Notes: generated from the sequence alone by a model not told the origin. A stretch of DNA of 50,870 nt from Alphaproteobacteria bacterium (GCA_016869975.1 VGCZ01000039.1:1-50870); one strand, 5' to 3'; positions 8,472 through 17,454 are shown, numbered from the stretch's first letter. Numbers and translations are program-made.

Positions 8472-9747
8472 CCGCCGCGCGCAACGCCGCCCAGCTCGTG
8501 AGCTTGACGCGCGGTCGGCCTTCACGCGCGCCGGCGTCGCTCTCCGCCTTATCGATGCGCTGCCAGCCGGCGGTGTCGATGGTCGCCACACCGCGTGACG
8601 CGAGCAGCGCATCGAGGCCGGCGGGGCCGGGCCTGGACGACGGCGCGAGATCGGTGACGAGGCGTTCGGCGACGGCGAAGGAATCGGCGCGGTTGGTCGG
8701 GATGGTGCCGCTGGGTCCACGCCGCGCCCAGCCGACGACGTAGACGCCGGGCAGCCCCGCGACCCGGCCCTCGTCGTTCGCGACACGGCCTTTATCGGCC
8801 GGCAGGTCGTCGGGCAGAATCGTGTCGTAGCCGATGCAGGTGATCACCAGATCGGCCGGCGTGTAGGAGCCGCCGGCGAAGTTGATGCCGACGACGCGGC
8901 CGTTCTCGCCGCTCAGGGTCAGCGGCGCGCGGTGGAAGCGGAAGGCGAGCCCGACGGGCTTGGCATGGGGCACGTTGGACGAGAAGCCGCGCAACGCTTC
9001 GATGTTCTTCTGCTTGCGCAGGCGTTCGGGCGTCGGATCGCTGTCGGGCGCCGCGACGTTCGCGACATCGGCCGCGTCGACCAGCGCCACGGCGCGCGCC
9101 AGCCGACCCATCTCGTTGAGCTCGTTGATGGTGAAGCTGGCCTCGGCTGGTCCGCGCCGGCCGTAGAGCGACACCGTCTCGAGCCTCATCGCCACGATGG
9201 CGGCCTGGGCGCGCGGATCGATATCGGACTTCGCCATCTCCTCGGCGGTCTTGGCGAAGACGCGCGCGACATCGATGGCGACATTGCCGTTGCCAATCAC
9301 CGCGACGTGACGCGCCTGCGCGATCGTCTCGGTGAGATCGACAGCGTCGGGATGCGCGTTGAACCAGTCGACGAAACGCATCGAGCCCATGACGCCATCG
9401 AGATGTTCGCCGGGAATGCCCAACCGCCGGTCGCGGCCGCAGCCGGTGGCGATCATGACGGCGTCGTAGAGATTTCTCAGCTCCGGGAGCGAGATATCGC
9501 GGCCGAGCGCGACGCCCCCGATGAACCGCACACCGGGCTTGGCCAGCAGCCGATCGAACTGCCGCGTCACGCCCTTGGTGCCCTGGTGGTCGGGCGCCAC
9601 GCCGTAGCGCGCCAGGCCGAACGGTGTCGGCAGGCGATCGATGATGTCGATGCGCGCGTCGGGCCGCGCGCGACTGAGCGCGTCGACGGCGTAGAAGCCC
9701 GAGGGGCCGGCGCCGACGACGGCGATGGAGCCTGAGGATTGGGTCAT
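8458..9747 (-). CDS. fprA: Ferredoxin/flavodoxin-NADP+ reductase, adrenodoxin-reductase (FprA) type
   Basis: 429 residues from the ATG at 9745-9747; a TTG 14 codons upstream is the alternative. The FAD-binding motif VVGAGPSGFYAVDAL opens the protein, followed by PTPFGLARYGVAPDHQ, typical of the glutathione-reductase-like FprA class. The NADP site is VIGNGNVAIDVAR, and GWARRGPSGTIPTNRADSF closes the flavin pocket. It would pass electrons from NADPH to a ferredoxin; candidates in the window are the ferredoxin at 22.3 kb and the flavodoxin at 17.5 kb. It overlaps the 3' end of the lactonase-like gene tail to tail and diverges from lysE. Confidence 0.92.
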   Translation of the reverse strand: MTQSSGSIAVVGAGPSGFYAVDALSRARPDARIDIIDRLPTPFGLARYGVAPDHQGTKGVTRQFDRLLAKPGVRFIGGVALGRDISLPELRNLYDAVMIATGCGRDRRLGIPGEHLDGVMGSMRFVDWFNAHPDAVDLTETIAQARHVAVIGNGNVAIDVARVFAKTAEEMAKSDIDPRAQAAIVAMRLETVSLYGRRGPAEASFTINELNEMGRLARAVALVDAADVANVAAPDSDPTPERLRKQKNIEALRGFSSNVPHAKPVGLAFRFHRAPLTLSGENGRVVGINFAGGSYTPADLVITCIGYDTILPDDLPADKGRVANDEGRVAGLPGVYVVGWARRGPSGTIPTNRADSFAVAERLVTDLAPSSRPGPAGLDALLASRGVATIDTAGWQRIDKAESDAGAREGRPRVKLTSWAALRAAANPA

Positions 9748-9835
9748 GGCAATCACCGCGACCTTGGCCGAGGCATCGATTGACGGCAAGCGCTCTCGCT
9801 GTCTTGAGTGGCTGTATCATCGACAGGAGCAAGCG

Positions 9836-10456
9836 ATGTCATTCGAACTGTGGTTGGCCTTCTGCGCGGCGGCGACGCTCGTGCTGATCATCCCAGGGCC
9901 AACCGTCGCCCTGGTGATCGGCTACGCCCTGGGCGAGGGACGCCGCGCCGCATTGGCGATCGTCGCCGGCGTGGCTCTGGGCGATCTCACCGCGATGACC
10001 TTGTCATTGCTGGGCGTCGGCGCCCTGCTCGCCACCTCGGCCGAGCTGTTCACGGCGCTGAAATGGATCGGCGCGGCCTACCTGGTGTGGCTCGGCGTCA
10101 AGCTGTGGCGTGCACCGGTGGGCGCGGAGGCCGACGCGGCGATCGAGCGGCGACCGGCCTGGACCATGCTCGCGCACGCCTATGCCGTCACCGCGCTCAA
10201 TCCCAAGAGCATCCTGTTCTTCGTCGCCTTCGTGCCGCAGTTCATGGATGCCACGGCACCGATCGCGCCGCAGGCGGCGGTGCTGGTCGTCACCTTCGTG
10301 ATGCTCGCCGCGCTCAACGCCGGCCTCTACGCCCTGCTCGCCGGCCGCGCGCGGGGCGCGATCCGCAAGCCGTCGGTGCGACGCGCCGTCAACCGTGTCG
10401 GCGGCAGCGTGCTGATCGGCGCTGGCGTAATGACGGCGATGCTTCGCCGCGCATGA
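9836..10456 (+). CDS. LysE/RhtB family amino-acid exporter
   Basis: 206 residues with about six membrane helices. It starts MSFELWLAFCAAATLVLIIP and carries the family hallmark PGPTVALVIGYALGEGRRAA, then AYLVWLGVKLWR and TALNPKSILFFVAFVPQF. This size and layout match inner-membrane exporters of basic or neutral amino acids and homoserine lactones; the substrate is not evident. I used the ATG at 9836 because AGGAG lies correctly upstream; a longer in-frame extension would overlap the divergent reductase gene and is not hydrophobic. A terminator hairpin follows the stop. Confidence 0.93.
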   Translation: MSFELWLAFCAAATLVLIIPGPTVALVIGYALGEGRRAALAIVAGVALGDLTAMTLSLLGVGALLATSAELFTALKWIGAAYLVWLGVKLWRAPVGAEADAAIERRPAWTMLAHAYAVTALNPKSILFFVAFVPQFMDATAPIAPQAAVLVVTFVMLAALNAGLYALLAGRARGAIRKPSVRRAVNRVGGSVLIGAGVMTAMLRRA

Positions 10457-10461
10457 ACGAA

Positions 10462-10483
10462 AGGGGCGCCTCGCGGCGCCCCT
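10462..10483. terminator. Bidirectional terminator hairpin between lysE and the thiolase gene
   Basis: AGGGGCGCC and GGCGCCCCT form a perfect 9-bp stem around TCGC, starting 5 bp after the exporter stop. It lies between convergent genes and can serve both strands. No strong T-tract follows, as is common in high-GC genomes. Confidence 0.65.
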
Positions 10484-10508
10484 GAGTTGGCCGGCTGAAT
10501 CCCCGGCG

Positions 10509-10529
10509 CTCTCCCGCGAGACGGGAGAG
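10509..10529. repeat. Dispersed palindrome, family A (copy 1)
   Basis: CTCTCCCG-CGAGA-CGGGAGAG, a perfect 8-bp stem just beyond the 3' end of the thiolase gene. It belongs to the CTCTCCCCGC-type family seen five more times in the window. Confidence 0.6.
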
Positions 10530-10543
10530 GGAGTTCGTTGCGC

Positions 10544-11746
10544 TCAGACGCGCTCGATCACCATGGCGATGCCCTGGCCGACGCCGATGCACATGGTGCA
10601 CAACGCATAGCGGCCGCCGGTGTCCTCGAGCTGGTTGAGCGCGGTCATGATCAGCCGCGCGCCGCTGGCGCCCAGCGGATGGCCGATGGCGATCGCGCCG
10701 CCGTTGGGGTTCACGTGGCAGGCGTCGTCGGGCAGGCCGAGCTGGCGCATCACCGCCAGGCCCTGGGCGGCGAAGGCCTCGTTGAGCTCGACGACATCGA
10801 TGTCGGTGATCTTCAGCCCGGCGATCTGCAGCGCCTTGCGCGACGCCGGCACCGGGCCGATGCCCATCACGCGCGGCGGCACGCCGGCCGAAGCGGTGGC
10901 GAGAATGCGCCCGCGCGGCTTCAGCCCGTTCTCTTTTGCGGCCTTCTCCGAGGCGACGATGATCGCGGCGGCGGCGTCGTTGATGCCCGAGGAATTGCCG
11001 GCGGTCACCGAGCCGCCGTCGCGGAAGGCGGCCGGCAACTTGCTCAAGCCTTCCATGGTTGTATCGAAGCGCGGATGCTCGTCGGCGTCGAAGACCTTCT
11101 CCGTCTTGCCCGACTTCACCGTGACCGCGATCAGCTCCTTCTTGAAGAAGCCCTTCTCCGTCGCCTTCTTGCAGCGCTGCTGGCTGCGATAGGCGAAGGC
11201 GTCCTGGTCGACGCGGCTGATCTGGTGTTCCTGCGCGACGTTCTCGGCCGTCTGGCCCATGGCGTCGACGCCGTAGCGCTTGGCCATCGCCGGGTTGACG
11301 AAGCGCCAGCCCAGCACCGTGTCTTCCATCTTCATGCCGCGATCAAAGGCCGATTGCGGCTTGCCCATCACATAGGGCGAGCGGGTCATGCCCTCGACGC
11401 CGCCGGCGATCATCACCTGCGCCTCGCCGAGACGAATGGCGCGCGCCGCCATGCCGGTTGCTTCCATGCCCGAGCCGCACAGCCGGTTCACCGTGGCGCC
11501 CGCGACTTCGACCGGCAGCCCGGCGAGCAGGCCGGCCATGCGCGCGACATTGCGGTTGTCCTCGCCGGCCTGGTTGACGCAGCCATAGATCACGTCGTCG
11601 ACGGCGCCCCAGTCGACATCCGTGTTGCGCTCCATCAACGCCTTGATCGGCAAGGCGGCGAGATCGTCGACGCGTACCGGGGACAATGTCCCGTTGTAGC
11701 GGCCGATGGGGGTGCGAACGGCGTCGCAAATGAAGGCGTCTGTCAT
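10544..11746 (-). CDS. pcaF: 3-oxoadipyl-CoA thiolase / acetyl-CoA acyltransferase
   Basis: 400 residues, a complete thiolase. The acylated Cys is Cys90 in [11 protein letters not shown], the GHP His is His356 in [13 protein letters not shown], and the second Cys is Cys386 in [12 protein letters not shown]. The start [17 protein letters not shown] and the motif [13 protein letters not shown] are typical of PcaF/PaaJ thiolases, which split 3-oxoadipyl-CoA to succinyl-CoA and acetyl-CoA at the end of aromatic catabolism. No other pca or paa gene is adjacent, so a general beta-ketothiolase role remains possible. It diverges from malonyl-CoA decarboxylase across 222 bp. Confidence 0.92.
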   Translation of the reverse strand: MTDAFICDAVRTPIGRYNGTLSPVRVDDLAALPIKALMERNTDVDWGAVDDVIYGCVNQAGEDNRNVARMAGLLAGLPVEVAGATVNRLCGSGMEATGMAARAIRLGEAQVMIAGGVEGMTRSPYVMGKPQSAFDRGMKMEDTVLGWRFVNPAMAKRYGVDAMGQTAENVAQEHQISRVDQDAFAYRSQQRCKKATEKGFFKKELIAVTVKSGKTEKVFDADEHPRFDTTMEGLSKLPAAFRDGGSVTAGNSSGINDAAAAIIVASEKAAKENGLKPRGRILATASAGVPPRVMGIGPVPASRKALQIAGLKITDIDVVELNEAFAAQGLAVMRQLGLPDDACHVNPNGGAIAIGHPLGASGARLIMTALNQLEDTGGRYALCTMCIGVGQGIAMVIERV

Positions 11747-11968
11747 GATCTCGCTCCCGGTGGTCCGGCTTTGTCGCGATACCGCCCCGATATCACCGGC
11801 CTCCGCTGGAGTCGAAGGCGTATTGGCGGCGGATTAGCGAGGGCCGCCATGCACCGGCGTGGCGTGATCCTTGCCAACCAGCGGCGGCCACCCACATCAA
11901 TTTCTCGTCATGCGGCGGCCACAGTGCGGCGGCAGCCTCGGCCGGCTGGCGCAGGAAGGATGAACCCC

Positions 11969-13393
11969 ATGGCTCTCACCGGCTTTGTCGACCGCGCCCT
12001 GGATCGCGTCTCGCGCACCTTCAGGGGTGTCGCGACAGGCGCGCGCGAGGCGGTGGGCGCGCCGCTGCGGCCCGATCTGCCCGACGACGACCTGCCACGG
12101 TTGAAGGCGCGCATCGGGGCCTGCCTGTCCGGCCCCGGCGGCGAGACCGCGGCGCGGGCCCGTGCCGCCGAGTTGGGCGGCGCCTATCTCGTCCTGTCGC
12201 AGGAAGGCCGCCGTCGCTTTCTGCTGACCCTGGCGCGCGACTACGCGCTCGACCGCGACGCGCTCGCCGCCACGGTGGCGCGCTGGCAGGCGGCGACGGA
12301 CGACCGGGCGCGGTCCAAGGCCGAGGCCGAACTACGCGACGCTCTCGAGACGCCGGCGACAAGGCTGCTGGCGCTGTTCAACGGCCTGCCTGAGGGCGTG
12401 AAGTTCATCGTCGATCTGCGCGCTGAGCTCCTGAAACTGGGCAAGGCCGATCCCGCCGTCGCCCGGCTGGCCGACGATCTGCGCCGCCTGCTGGCGATCT
12501 GGTTCGATGTCGGCTTCCTCGATCTGCGGCGCATCGATTGGCGCACGCCGGCCGCGCTGCTGGAAAAGCTGATCGCCTACGAGGCGGTGCATGCCATCCA
12601 TTCCTGGAGCGACCTGAAGAACCGCCTCGATTCCGACCGGCGCTGCTTCGCCTTCTTCCACCCCCGGATGCCCGACGAACCGCTGATCTTCGTCGAGGTG
12701 GCGCTGGTCGACGGCATGGCCGGCGACGTGCACCGCCTGCTCGACGAGACAGCGCCGACACGCGACCCGGGCGACGCCAACACGGCGATCTTCTATTCGA
12801 TCTCCAACTGCCAGGAGGGCTTGGCCGGCGTCAGCTTCGGCAACTTCCTGATCAAGCGTGTCGCCGCCGAGCTCTCGCGCGATCTGCCCAAGATCAAGAA
12901 CTTCGCCACGCTCTCGCCGATCCCCGGCTTCCGCGCCTGGCTGCTCAAGACCCTGGAGACTGAAGGCGATCTGACGCTGTCGGCCGAGGAGGCCGATCAT
13001 CTCGCCTCGGTCTCGCCGCCACCGGCGGACGCCACCGACCAACCGCGCGGCGCCAGCGCCATCGCACGGCTGGTGAACGGCGGCGACTGGACCAAGCAGC
13101 CGGCGGCCGAGATCGCGCTGAAGCCGGTACTGATCCGCTTCTGCGCCCGCTACCTGCTGGGCAGCCATGACGGCCGCGCGCTCGATCGCGTGGCGCATTT
13201 CCATCTCAGCAACGGCGCGCGCGTAGAGCGCCTGAACTGGCTGGGCGACACCTCGCCCAATGGACTGCGCCAGAGTTGCGGCCTGATGGTGAACTACCGC
13301 TATCGCCTGGAAGACGTCGACGCCAACCACGAAGCCTACGCCGACGGCACGATCATCGCATCGGGCGAAGTGAAGAAGCTGGCCAAGGGATAA
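11969..13393 (+). CDS. Malonyl-CoA decarboxylase
   Basis: 474 residues, close to family length. The helical N-terminal domain is followed by the catalytic domain with AIHSWSDLKNRLDSDRRCFA, the Ser-containing ATLSPIPGFRAWL and the His motif VAHFHLSNGARVERLNW; Ser and His are the catalytic pair in this family. It decarboxylates malonyl-CoA to acetyl-CoA in the cytoplasm. The reading frame is open far upstream, but I chose the second of two close ATGs (11969) because AGGAAGG ends 9 bp before it and abuts the first ATG directly. It faces away from the thiolase gene; both generate acetyl-CoA. Confidence 0.93.
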   Translation: MALTGFVDRALDRVSRTFRGVATGAREAVGAPLRPDLPDDDLPRLKARIGACLSGPGGETAARARAAELGGAYLVLSQEGRRRFLLTLARDYALDRDALAATVARWQAATDDRARSKAEAELRDALETPATRLLALFNGLPEGVKFIVDLRAELLKLGKADPAVARLADDLRRLLAIWFDVGFLDLRRIDWRTPAALLEKLIAYEAVHAIHSWSDLKNRLDSDRRCFAFFHPRMPDEPLIFVEVALVDGMAGDVHRLLDETAPTRDPGDANTAIFYSISNCQEGLAGVSFGNFLIKRVAAELSRDLPKIKNFATLSPIPGFRAWLLKTLETEGDLTLSAEEADHLASVSPPPADATDQPRGASAIARLVNGGDWTKQPAAEIALKPVLIRFCARYLLGSHDGRALDRVAHFHLSNGARVERLNWLGDTSPNGLRQSCGLMVNYRYRLEDVDANHEAYADGTIIASGEVKKLAKG

Positions 13394-13452
13394 TGGATCC
13401 GGGTTGAATTGCGTAGCCCCTGTGCCACCCTTCGGACAGGAAGACACCGGAA

Positions 13453-14892
13453 ATGAATCGATTCTTCGACGATAAGCCCGACTATCGGTTTGAGCCGCCA
13501 CAAGCTGTTTTCGCTCGTTTTGAACAGTCCGAGCCCGTCGATCTGCGGGACGCCGAGGATGCGGTGGTAGCGTTCGAGGCGGTCGACGCAAACTGGCTGC
13601 TCAGGTGGGAGCGATTCGACTACAAGCGACCAGGCGCTCTCGAGACACATTGGGCCGCCTACTGGAAGGATCTCGGTCGGTCTTCGCCGGTCGAGTCCGA
13701 CGCCTTTGCAGATATCCCGATCTACCGGTTCGAGTTCACGACGCCGAGAGGCGGGCCCTTCTTCGATGAAGTCGAGAAATTCGAAACGGTCCCCCGCTGG
13801 TTCCTGTTCATCCGCGATGACCATGGACTGCCGATGGACGTCTTTGGGAATCTTTTCGCGGCGCCGGTCACAGCCCAGTACAATGTCAGCCTTGCCCCCG
13901 ACGAGGTGGCGCCTGGGCTCGACACCGTCTTCGACATGGGCGTTTGGCCCGACGCATCGGAAGCGGATATCAGGGCGGCGGCTTCAGCCGCACGCTCTTC
14001 GGACTTTCTCGGGGTGTTCGACATCGGCCAGGGATCGGCCAGCGCGCTGCTCGACGGTTCGAGGCAACCGGAGTTGTATTTCGATCTCGGGTGCGGAGTT
14101 TATCGAAACGCCAACACCTCGCCGACCCCGCTGCGATTCTGCTGGACTAACCGCCCGCCTGTCGTTCTGTCGCATTGGGACGCGGATCATTGGGCCGGGG
14201 GCCTAAAGGACCCGAGTGCTCTCCCACGGACGTGGGTGGCTCCGCGGCAGTCGATCGGTCCTGTGCATGCCGGTTTTGCCAACAGCATAGTTCAAGCGGG
14301 CGGTCGCGTCCTGATCTGGGGCAACGCGCAGCAGTCAGTGACAACGCGCTCGGGGCCACGACAGGTTACGGTCTCGCGTTGTCTCGGCACCGGCCGCAAT
14401 GGCTCGGGCTTGGTGCTGACCGCTGAAGACCAGCGTACGAATCAAAGCTGGCTGCTCACCGGCGACGCGGGCTATCACGAATTGTCGATAGCACTGCCGA
14501 GTAATCTTTCCGCCGTCGTCATCCCGCATCATGGCGCAACCATGAACCACAAGAGCGTGCCACCCGCGCCCGGCGGCAGTATCGGTAATCGGCGCCTGTT
14601 GTACTCATTCGGTTCGGGAAACAAACACGGTCGTACCGCCGTGCAGCATCCTACGGCTCAAGCTGTCGCGCTGCATCACAGCCATGGCTGGAACCAAGGA
14701 GCCTGGAGGGCCGCGACGATACCCGGAAACGTCGTGGCGGGCGGCGATGTGGTTTCGACGGCGACCCATCCCAATGGGCGCCTGGGTGGGGTGATTGTCA
14801 GCTGGATAGGACCGCCAAACCCCTCTCCGACACCGTGTGGTGCAATCCTCGGGCAGCCGCAGAGTTGCAGCATCTCGCTAGACCAGAGTTGA
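13453..14892 (+). CDS. ComEC-like metallo-beta-lactamase protein with an uncharacterised N-terminal domain
   Basis: 479 residues. From about residue 190 it is an MBL fold: FLGVFDIGQGSASALL, the ComEC-type metal motif HWDADH (His241, Asp243, Asp245, His246), LLTGDAG, and VVIPHHGA. Unlike ComEC there are no membrane helices and no OB domain. The first 180 or so residues, rich in aromatic and acidic positions, match nothing I recognise. Base composition is lower in GC than both neighbours, suggesting lateral acquisition. It stands alone between malonyl-CoA decarboxylase and a convergent operon. Soluble ComEC-like MBL proteins occur in mobile and conflict-type loci, so a nuclease or phosphodiesterase role is plausible but unproven. 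Confidence 0.75.
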   Translation: MNRFFDDKPDYRFEPPQAVFARFEQSEPVDLRDAEDAVVAFEAVDANWLLRWERFDYKRPGALETHWAAYWKDLGRSSPVESDAFADIPIYRFEFTTPRGGPFFDEVEKFETVPRWFLFIRDDHGLPMDVFGNLFAAPVTAQYNVSLAPDEVAPGLDTVFDMGVWPDASEADIRAAASAARSSDFLGVFDIGQGSASALLDGSRQPELYFDLGCGVYRNANTSPTPLRFCWTNRPPVVLSHWDADHWAGGLKDPSALPRTWVAPRQSIGPVHAGFANSIVQAGGRVLIWGNAQQSVTTRSGPRQVTVSRCLGTGRNGSGLVLTAEDQRTNQSWLLTGDAGYHELSIALPSNLSAVVIPHHGATMNHKSVPPAPGGSIGNRRLLYSFGSGNKHGRTAVQHPTAQAVALHHSHGWNQGAWRAATIPGNVVAGGDVVSTATHPNGRLGGVIVSWIGPPNPSPTPCGAILGQPQSCSISLDQS

Positions 14893-14911
14893 CGGCGCCC
14901 GTGATCGCCCC

Positions 14912-15535
14912 TTACGCCGGCACGCCGATCACCACCCGCGTCCAGGTCGTGACGTCGAGGCGCTTCGACAGGTTGGCCTTGGCTTCAGGAGCCCCGCTAT
15001 CGCCGCCGGTGTGCAGGGTGCGCAGGCGGGATTTCTCCCACACCGCCATCGACGGGTAGTTGGTCAGCAACAACATGCGCCGACGCGGCGGAGCCACCGC
15101 AGGATTGCGGAACAGTCCATAGACGCGCGCGTCGTAGGTCGGTTCGAAGGTCGGCCAGACACCCAACGACAGGTCGCGGAAGCTGGGCCAGTCGTCCTCC
15201 GCCAGCTCGAAGGTGCGGAAGGCATAGACGCCCGGGCGATCCGGTGGCGTCGACTCGGTCGGCCGCACCGTGGGTTCGAGCAGATCGAGTGTGGTCTCAA
15301 CGATGTCGGCGCATCCGGCCAACGCCTTGCCAGCGTGAATCGTGGCGGCGTTGGCGTCGGGCCACGCCACCATCACCATGCCCTGCGTCGAGGCCAGGCC
15401 GAGCAAGCCCCACCACACGCCGTAGAATACGCCGCCGGCCTCGCGTACGGCGGCGGCGCCTTGGCTCTTCACCACGCGCGCCACCTCGGGCCAGCGCCGC
15501 GGTGCCGCCGTCACGGTGTGCAGCGTGTAGATCAC
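14912..15535 (-). CDS. NIPSNAP-like dimeric alpha-beta-barrel protein
   Basis: 207 residues from a GTG whose GTGA overlaps the stop of the SMP-30 gene; this coupling decides the start. It appears to be two similar halves: MIYTLHTVTAAPRRWPEVAR and, from about residue 116, YAFRTFELAEDDWPSFRDLS, each a beta-alpha-beta unit of ferredoxin-like fold. Such tandem alpha-beta-barrel proteins are often annotated NIPSNAP family. No catalytic residues can be assigned. It is the last gene of the enoyl-CoA hydratase - SMP-30 - NIPSNAP operon, so a role in the same degradation pathway is inferred. Family assignment is moderate. Confidence 0.65.
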   Translation of the reverse strand: MIYTLHTVTAAPRRWPEVARVVKSQGAAAVREAGGVFYGVWWGLLGLASTQGMVMVAWPDANAATIHAGKALAGCADIVETTLDLLEPTVRPTESTPPDRPGVYAFRTFELAEDDWPSFRDLSLGVWPTFEPTYDARVYGLFRNPAVAPPRRRMLLLTNYPSMAVWEKSRLRTLHTGGDSGAPEAKANLSKRLDVTTWTRVVIGVPA

Positions 15536-16482
15536 GGCCGGTTCAGGTGCTTCAGCCCGTGGCCGGCGCGTGGCCATTCGAAGGACACCAGCTTGCCGGT
15601 CATCGACAAGGTGGCGTAGGCGGTACGCAGATCCTTGCCGCCGAAGCAGACGTTGGTGACCATCGGGTCGGCCAGCTTGTACTGATCGACGCGGCTGCCG
15701 TCGGGCCAGATGTCGGAGACGGCGCCGGTGATCAGGGTGGCGACGCAGATGTGGCCGGCGCTGTCGACCGCCAGCGAGTCGAACATCTGGTAGCCGCCCA
15801 GCCCCACGACCACGCGGCCTTTCTCGCCGCGATAGGGGCCGTTGGCCGATTCGATCTCGCCCGGCGCGGAGAGCTTGAACGACCAGCAGCGCGCTGTCGG
15901 CGTCTCGACGACGTAGAGCGTCTTGTCGTCGGGCGAGAGCCCGCAGCCATTGGGGCGCTCGAGCGGGAAGATCTTCTGCTCGATCTTCGAGCCGTCGGCC
16001 TTGGCGTAGTAGACCGCACCGCGGTCGTTGTCGTATTCGCGCGTCTTGCCGAGGTCGGTGAACCAGAAGCCGCCCGCGCTGTCGAATACGAGATCGTTGG
16101 GGCCGTTGAGCCGTCGGCCGTCGCAGGAATCGTAGAGAGTCTCGAACTTGCCGGTCTCCGGATCGACCACCTGGATCGAGCCGCCTTTGTAGTCGGCGGG
16201 CTGCGTGCCGGGAAACAGGCGGCCGTCGGGCCGCTCGATCCAGTTGAAGCCGCCGTTGTTGGTCACATAAATCTTGCCGCTCGGGCCCATCGCCGCGCCA
16301 TTCGGACCGCCGCCGAGATTGGCGACGACCTGGTTCTTGCCATCGGCCGTGATGCGCGTGAGCGTCTGGCGGGCGATCTCGACCAGGATCACCGATCCAT
16401 CTGCCATCGCGATCGGGCCCTCGGGGAACTTCAGGCCCGACGCGAGTTCCTTGACCTTCGGCTCGATGGTGTTGGTCTGCAT
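15532..16482 (-). CDS. SMP-30/gluconolactonase/LRE family protein
   Basis: 316 residues of a six-bladed propeller. The metal-site Glu lies in GLKFPEGPIAMADGS, and RRLNGPNDLVFDSAGGFWFTDLG carries the Asn-Asp pair of the active site. GPNGAAMGPSGKIYVTNNGG, ERPNGCGLSPDDKTLYVVET and FDSLAVDSAGHICVA supply further blades. These enzymes hydrolyse sugar or other lactones using a divalent metal. No signal peptide is present, so it is cytoplasmic. It lies 28 bp after the enoyl-CoA hydratase gene and overlaps the NIPSNAP-like gene by 4 bp, so it is the middle gene of that operon. The lactone substrate is unknown. Confidence 0.92.
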   Translation of the reverse strand: MQTNTIEPKVKELASGLKFPEGPIAMADGSVILVEIARQTLTRITADGKNQVVANLGGGPNGAAMGPSGKIYVTNNGGFNWIERPDGRLFPGTQPADYKGGSIQVVDPETGKFETLYDSCDGRRLNGPNDLVFDSAGGFWFTDLGKTREYDNDRGAVYYAKADGSKIEQKIFPLERPNGCGLSPDDKTLYVVETPTARCWSFKLSAPGEIESANGPYRGEKGRVVVGLGGYQMFDSLAVDSAGHICVATLITGAVSDIWPDGSRVDQYKLADPMVTNVCFGGKDLRTAYATLSMTGKLVSFEWPRAGHGLKHLNRP

Positions 16483-16510
16483 GGCGTTCTCTCCCCTGCT
16501 TCACCTGTGA

Positions 16511-17314
16511 TCAGCGGCCGGCGAATTTCGGCGCGCGCTTTTCGCGGAAGGCGGTGACGCCTTCGATGTGATCCTCGCTCGAAGCGCAGCGGCGTTGCAG
16601 GTCGCGCTCGGCGTCGAGCTGCTGGTCGAGCGAGTTGGCGGCCGATTGCTCGTAGGCGCGCTTGATCGCGGCGTAGGTGCTGGTCGGGCCGGCGGCGAGC
16701 TTCGCCGCCAGCTTGCGTGCCTCGTCCATCAGCGCCGCGTCGTCGTAGACCTTCCACACCATGCCCATGCGCTCGGCGTCCTCGGCCATGACCGGTTCGC
16801 CCAGCATCGCAAGCGCCTTGGCTTTTCCTTCGCCGACCAGGCGCGGCAGGAACCAAGTGCAGCCCATATCGGGGACCAGCGCGATGCGCACGAAAGCCTG
16901 GTCGAAGCGCGCCGAGCGCGCCGCAAGGATAATGTCGCAGGCCATCGCCAGCCCGGCGCCGCCGCCGGCGGCGACGCCGTTGATCGCGCCGATCACCGGC
17001 TTCTGCAGGCGGCGCACGGTGCGGATCAGCGGGTTGAACAGGCGATCCATGCCCGGTCCCGGATCGGGCCGCTTCGTCGCGCTGCCGGCCAGCGGGCCAT
17101 CCTTGCTGGGCGCGATATCAGCGCCGGCGCAGAAGCCGCGCCCGGCGCCGGTCATGATCACCGCGCGCACATCGGGGTCGGCGCCGGCCGCGCCCAAGGC
17201 AGCGATCAGCTCCTCCACCAGTTTGGGATTGAGCGCGTTGAGCCGCTCCGGGCGGTTCAGGGTGATAGTGGCGACGCCGTCGGCGAGTGCATAGGTCAGG
17301 GTTTCGTAGGCCAT
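16511..17314 (-). CDS. Enoyl-CoA hydratase/isomerase family protein
   Basis: 267 residues of crotonase fold. The oxyanion-hole segments are RGFCAGADI and INGVAAGGGAGLAMACDI. The second acidic site reads ALVPDMGCTWFLPRLVG, which resembles the PaaG isomerase class (Asp in PDxG) rather than the classical two-Glu hydratase. It therefore more likely isomerises an unsaturated or ring CoA-ester than hydrates crotonyl-CoA. First gene of the three-gene minus-strand operon with SMP-30 and NIPSNAP-like proteins. It diverges from a flavodoxin gene across 140 bp containing a perfect palindrome. Confidence 0.9.
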   Translation of the reverse strand: MAYETLTYALADGVATITLNRPERLNALNPKLVEELIAALGAAGADPDVRAVIMTGAGRGFCAGADIAPSKDGPLAGSATKRPDPGPGMDRLFNPLIRTVRRLQKPVIGAINGVAAGGGAGLAMACDIILAARSARFDQAFVRIALVPDMGCTWFLPRLVGEGKAKALAMLGEPVMAEDAERMGMVWKVYDDAALMDEARKLAAKLAAGPTSTYAAIKRAYEQSAANSLDQQLDAERDLQRRCASSEDHIEGVTAFREKRAPKFAGR

Positions 17315-17421
17315 GGGAATCTCCTTCGCGCGGCGGAGAGTGGCATGGTCGGCGCTGACGGTGAAACCACCGGTTCCGCGCTGCGACCGCGAAGCCCCTT
17401 GCGCCGGGCACGGGTTTTGGT

Positions 17422-17447
17422 TAATTCGGTATTGAGATACCGAATTA
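17422..17447. promoter_or_regulatory. Perfect 26-bp palindromic operator candidate
   Basis: TAATTCGGTAT - TGAG - ATACCGAATTA: two perfect 11-bp arms around 4 bp, strikingly AT-rich in GC-rich surroundings, ending 7 bp before the flavodoxin ATG. Further arms GGTTA (17419) and TAACC (17450) extend it imperfectly. The symmetry and position suit a dimeric repressor site that would block the flavodoxin ribosome-binding region or promoter, and possibly the divergent hydratase operon. The regulator is unknown. Confidence 0.7.
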
Positions 17448-17454
17448 GATAACC

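Noticed and set aside
10538-11968. Upstream extension of the malonyl-CoA decarboxylase frame to 951 codons
   Set aside because: The extra 477 codons lie opposite the thiolase gene and show no family similarity. A good ribosome-binding site supports the ATG at 11969.
13453-14892. Competence operon (ComEC)
   Set aside because: Only the metallo-beta-lactamase part resembles ComEC; the membrane channel and other com genes are absent.
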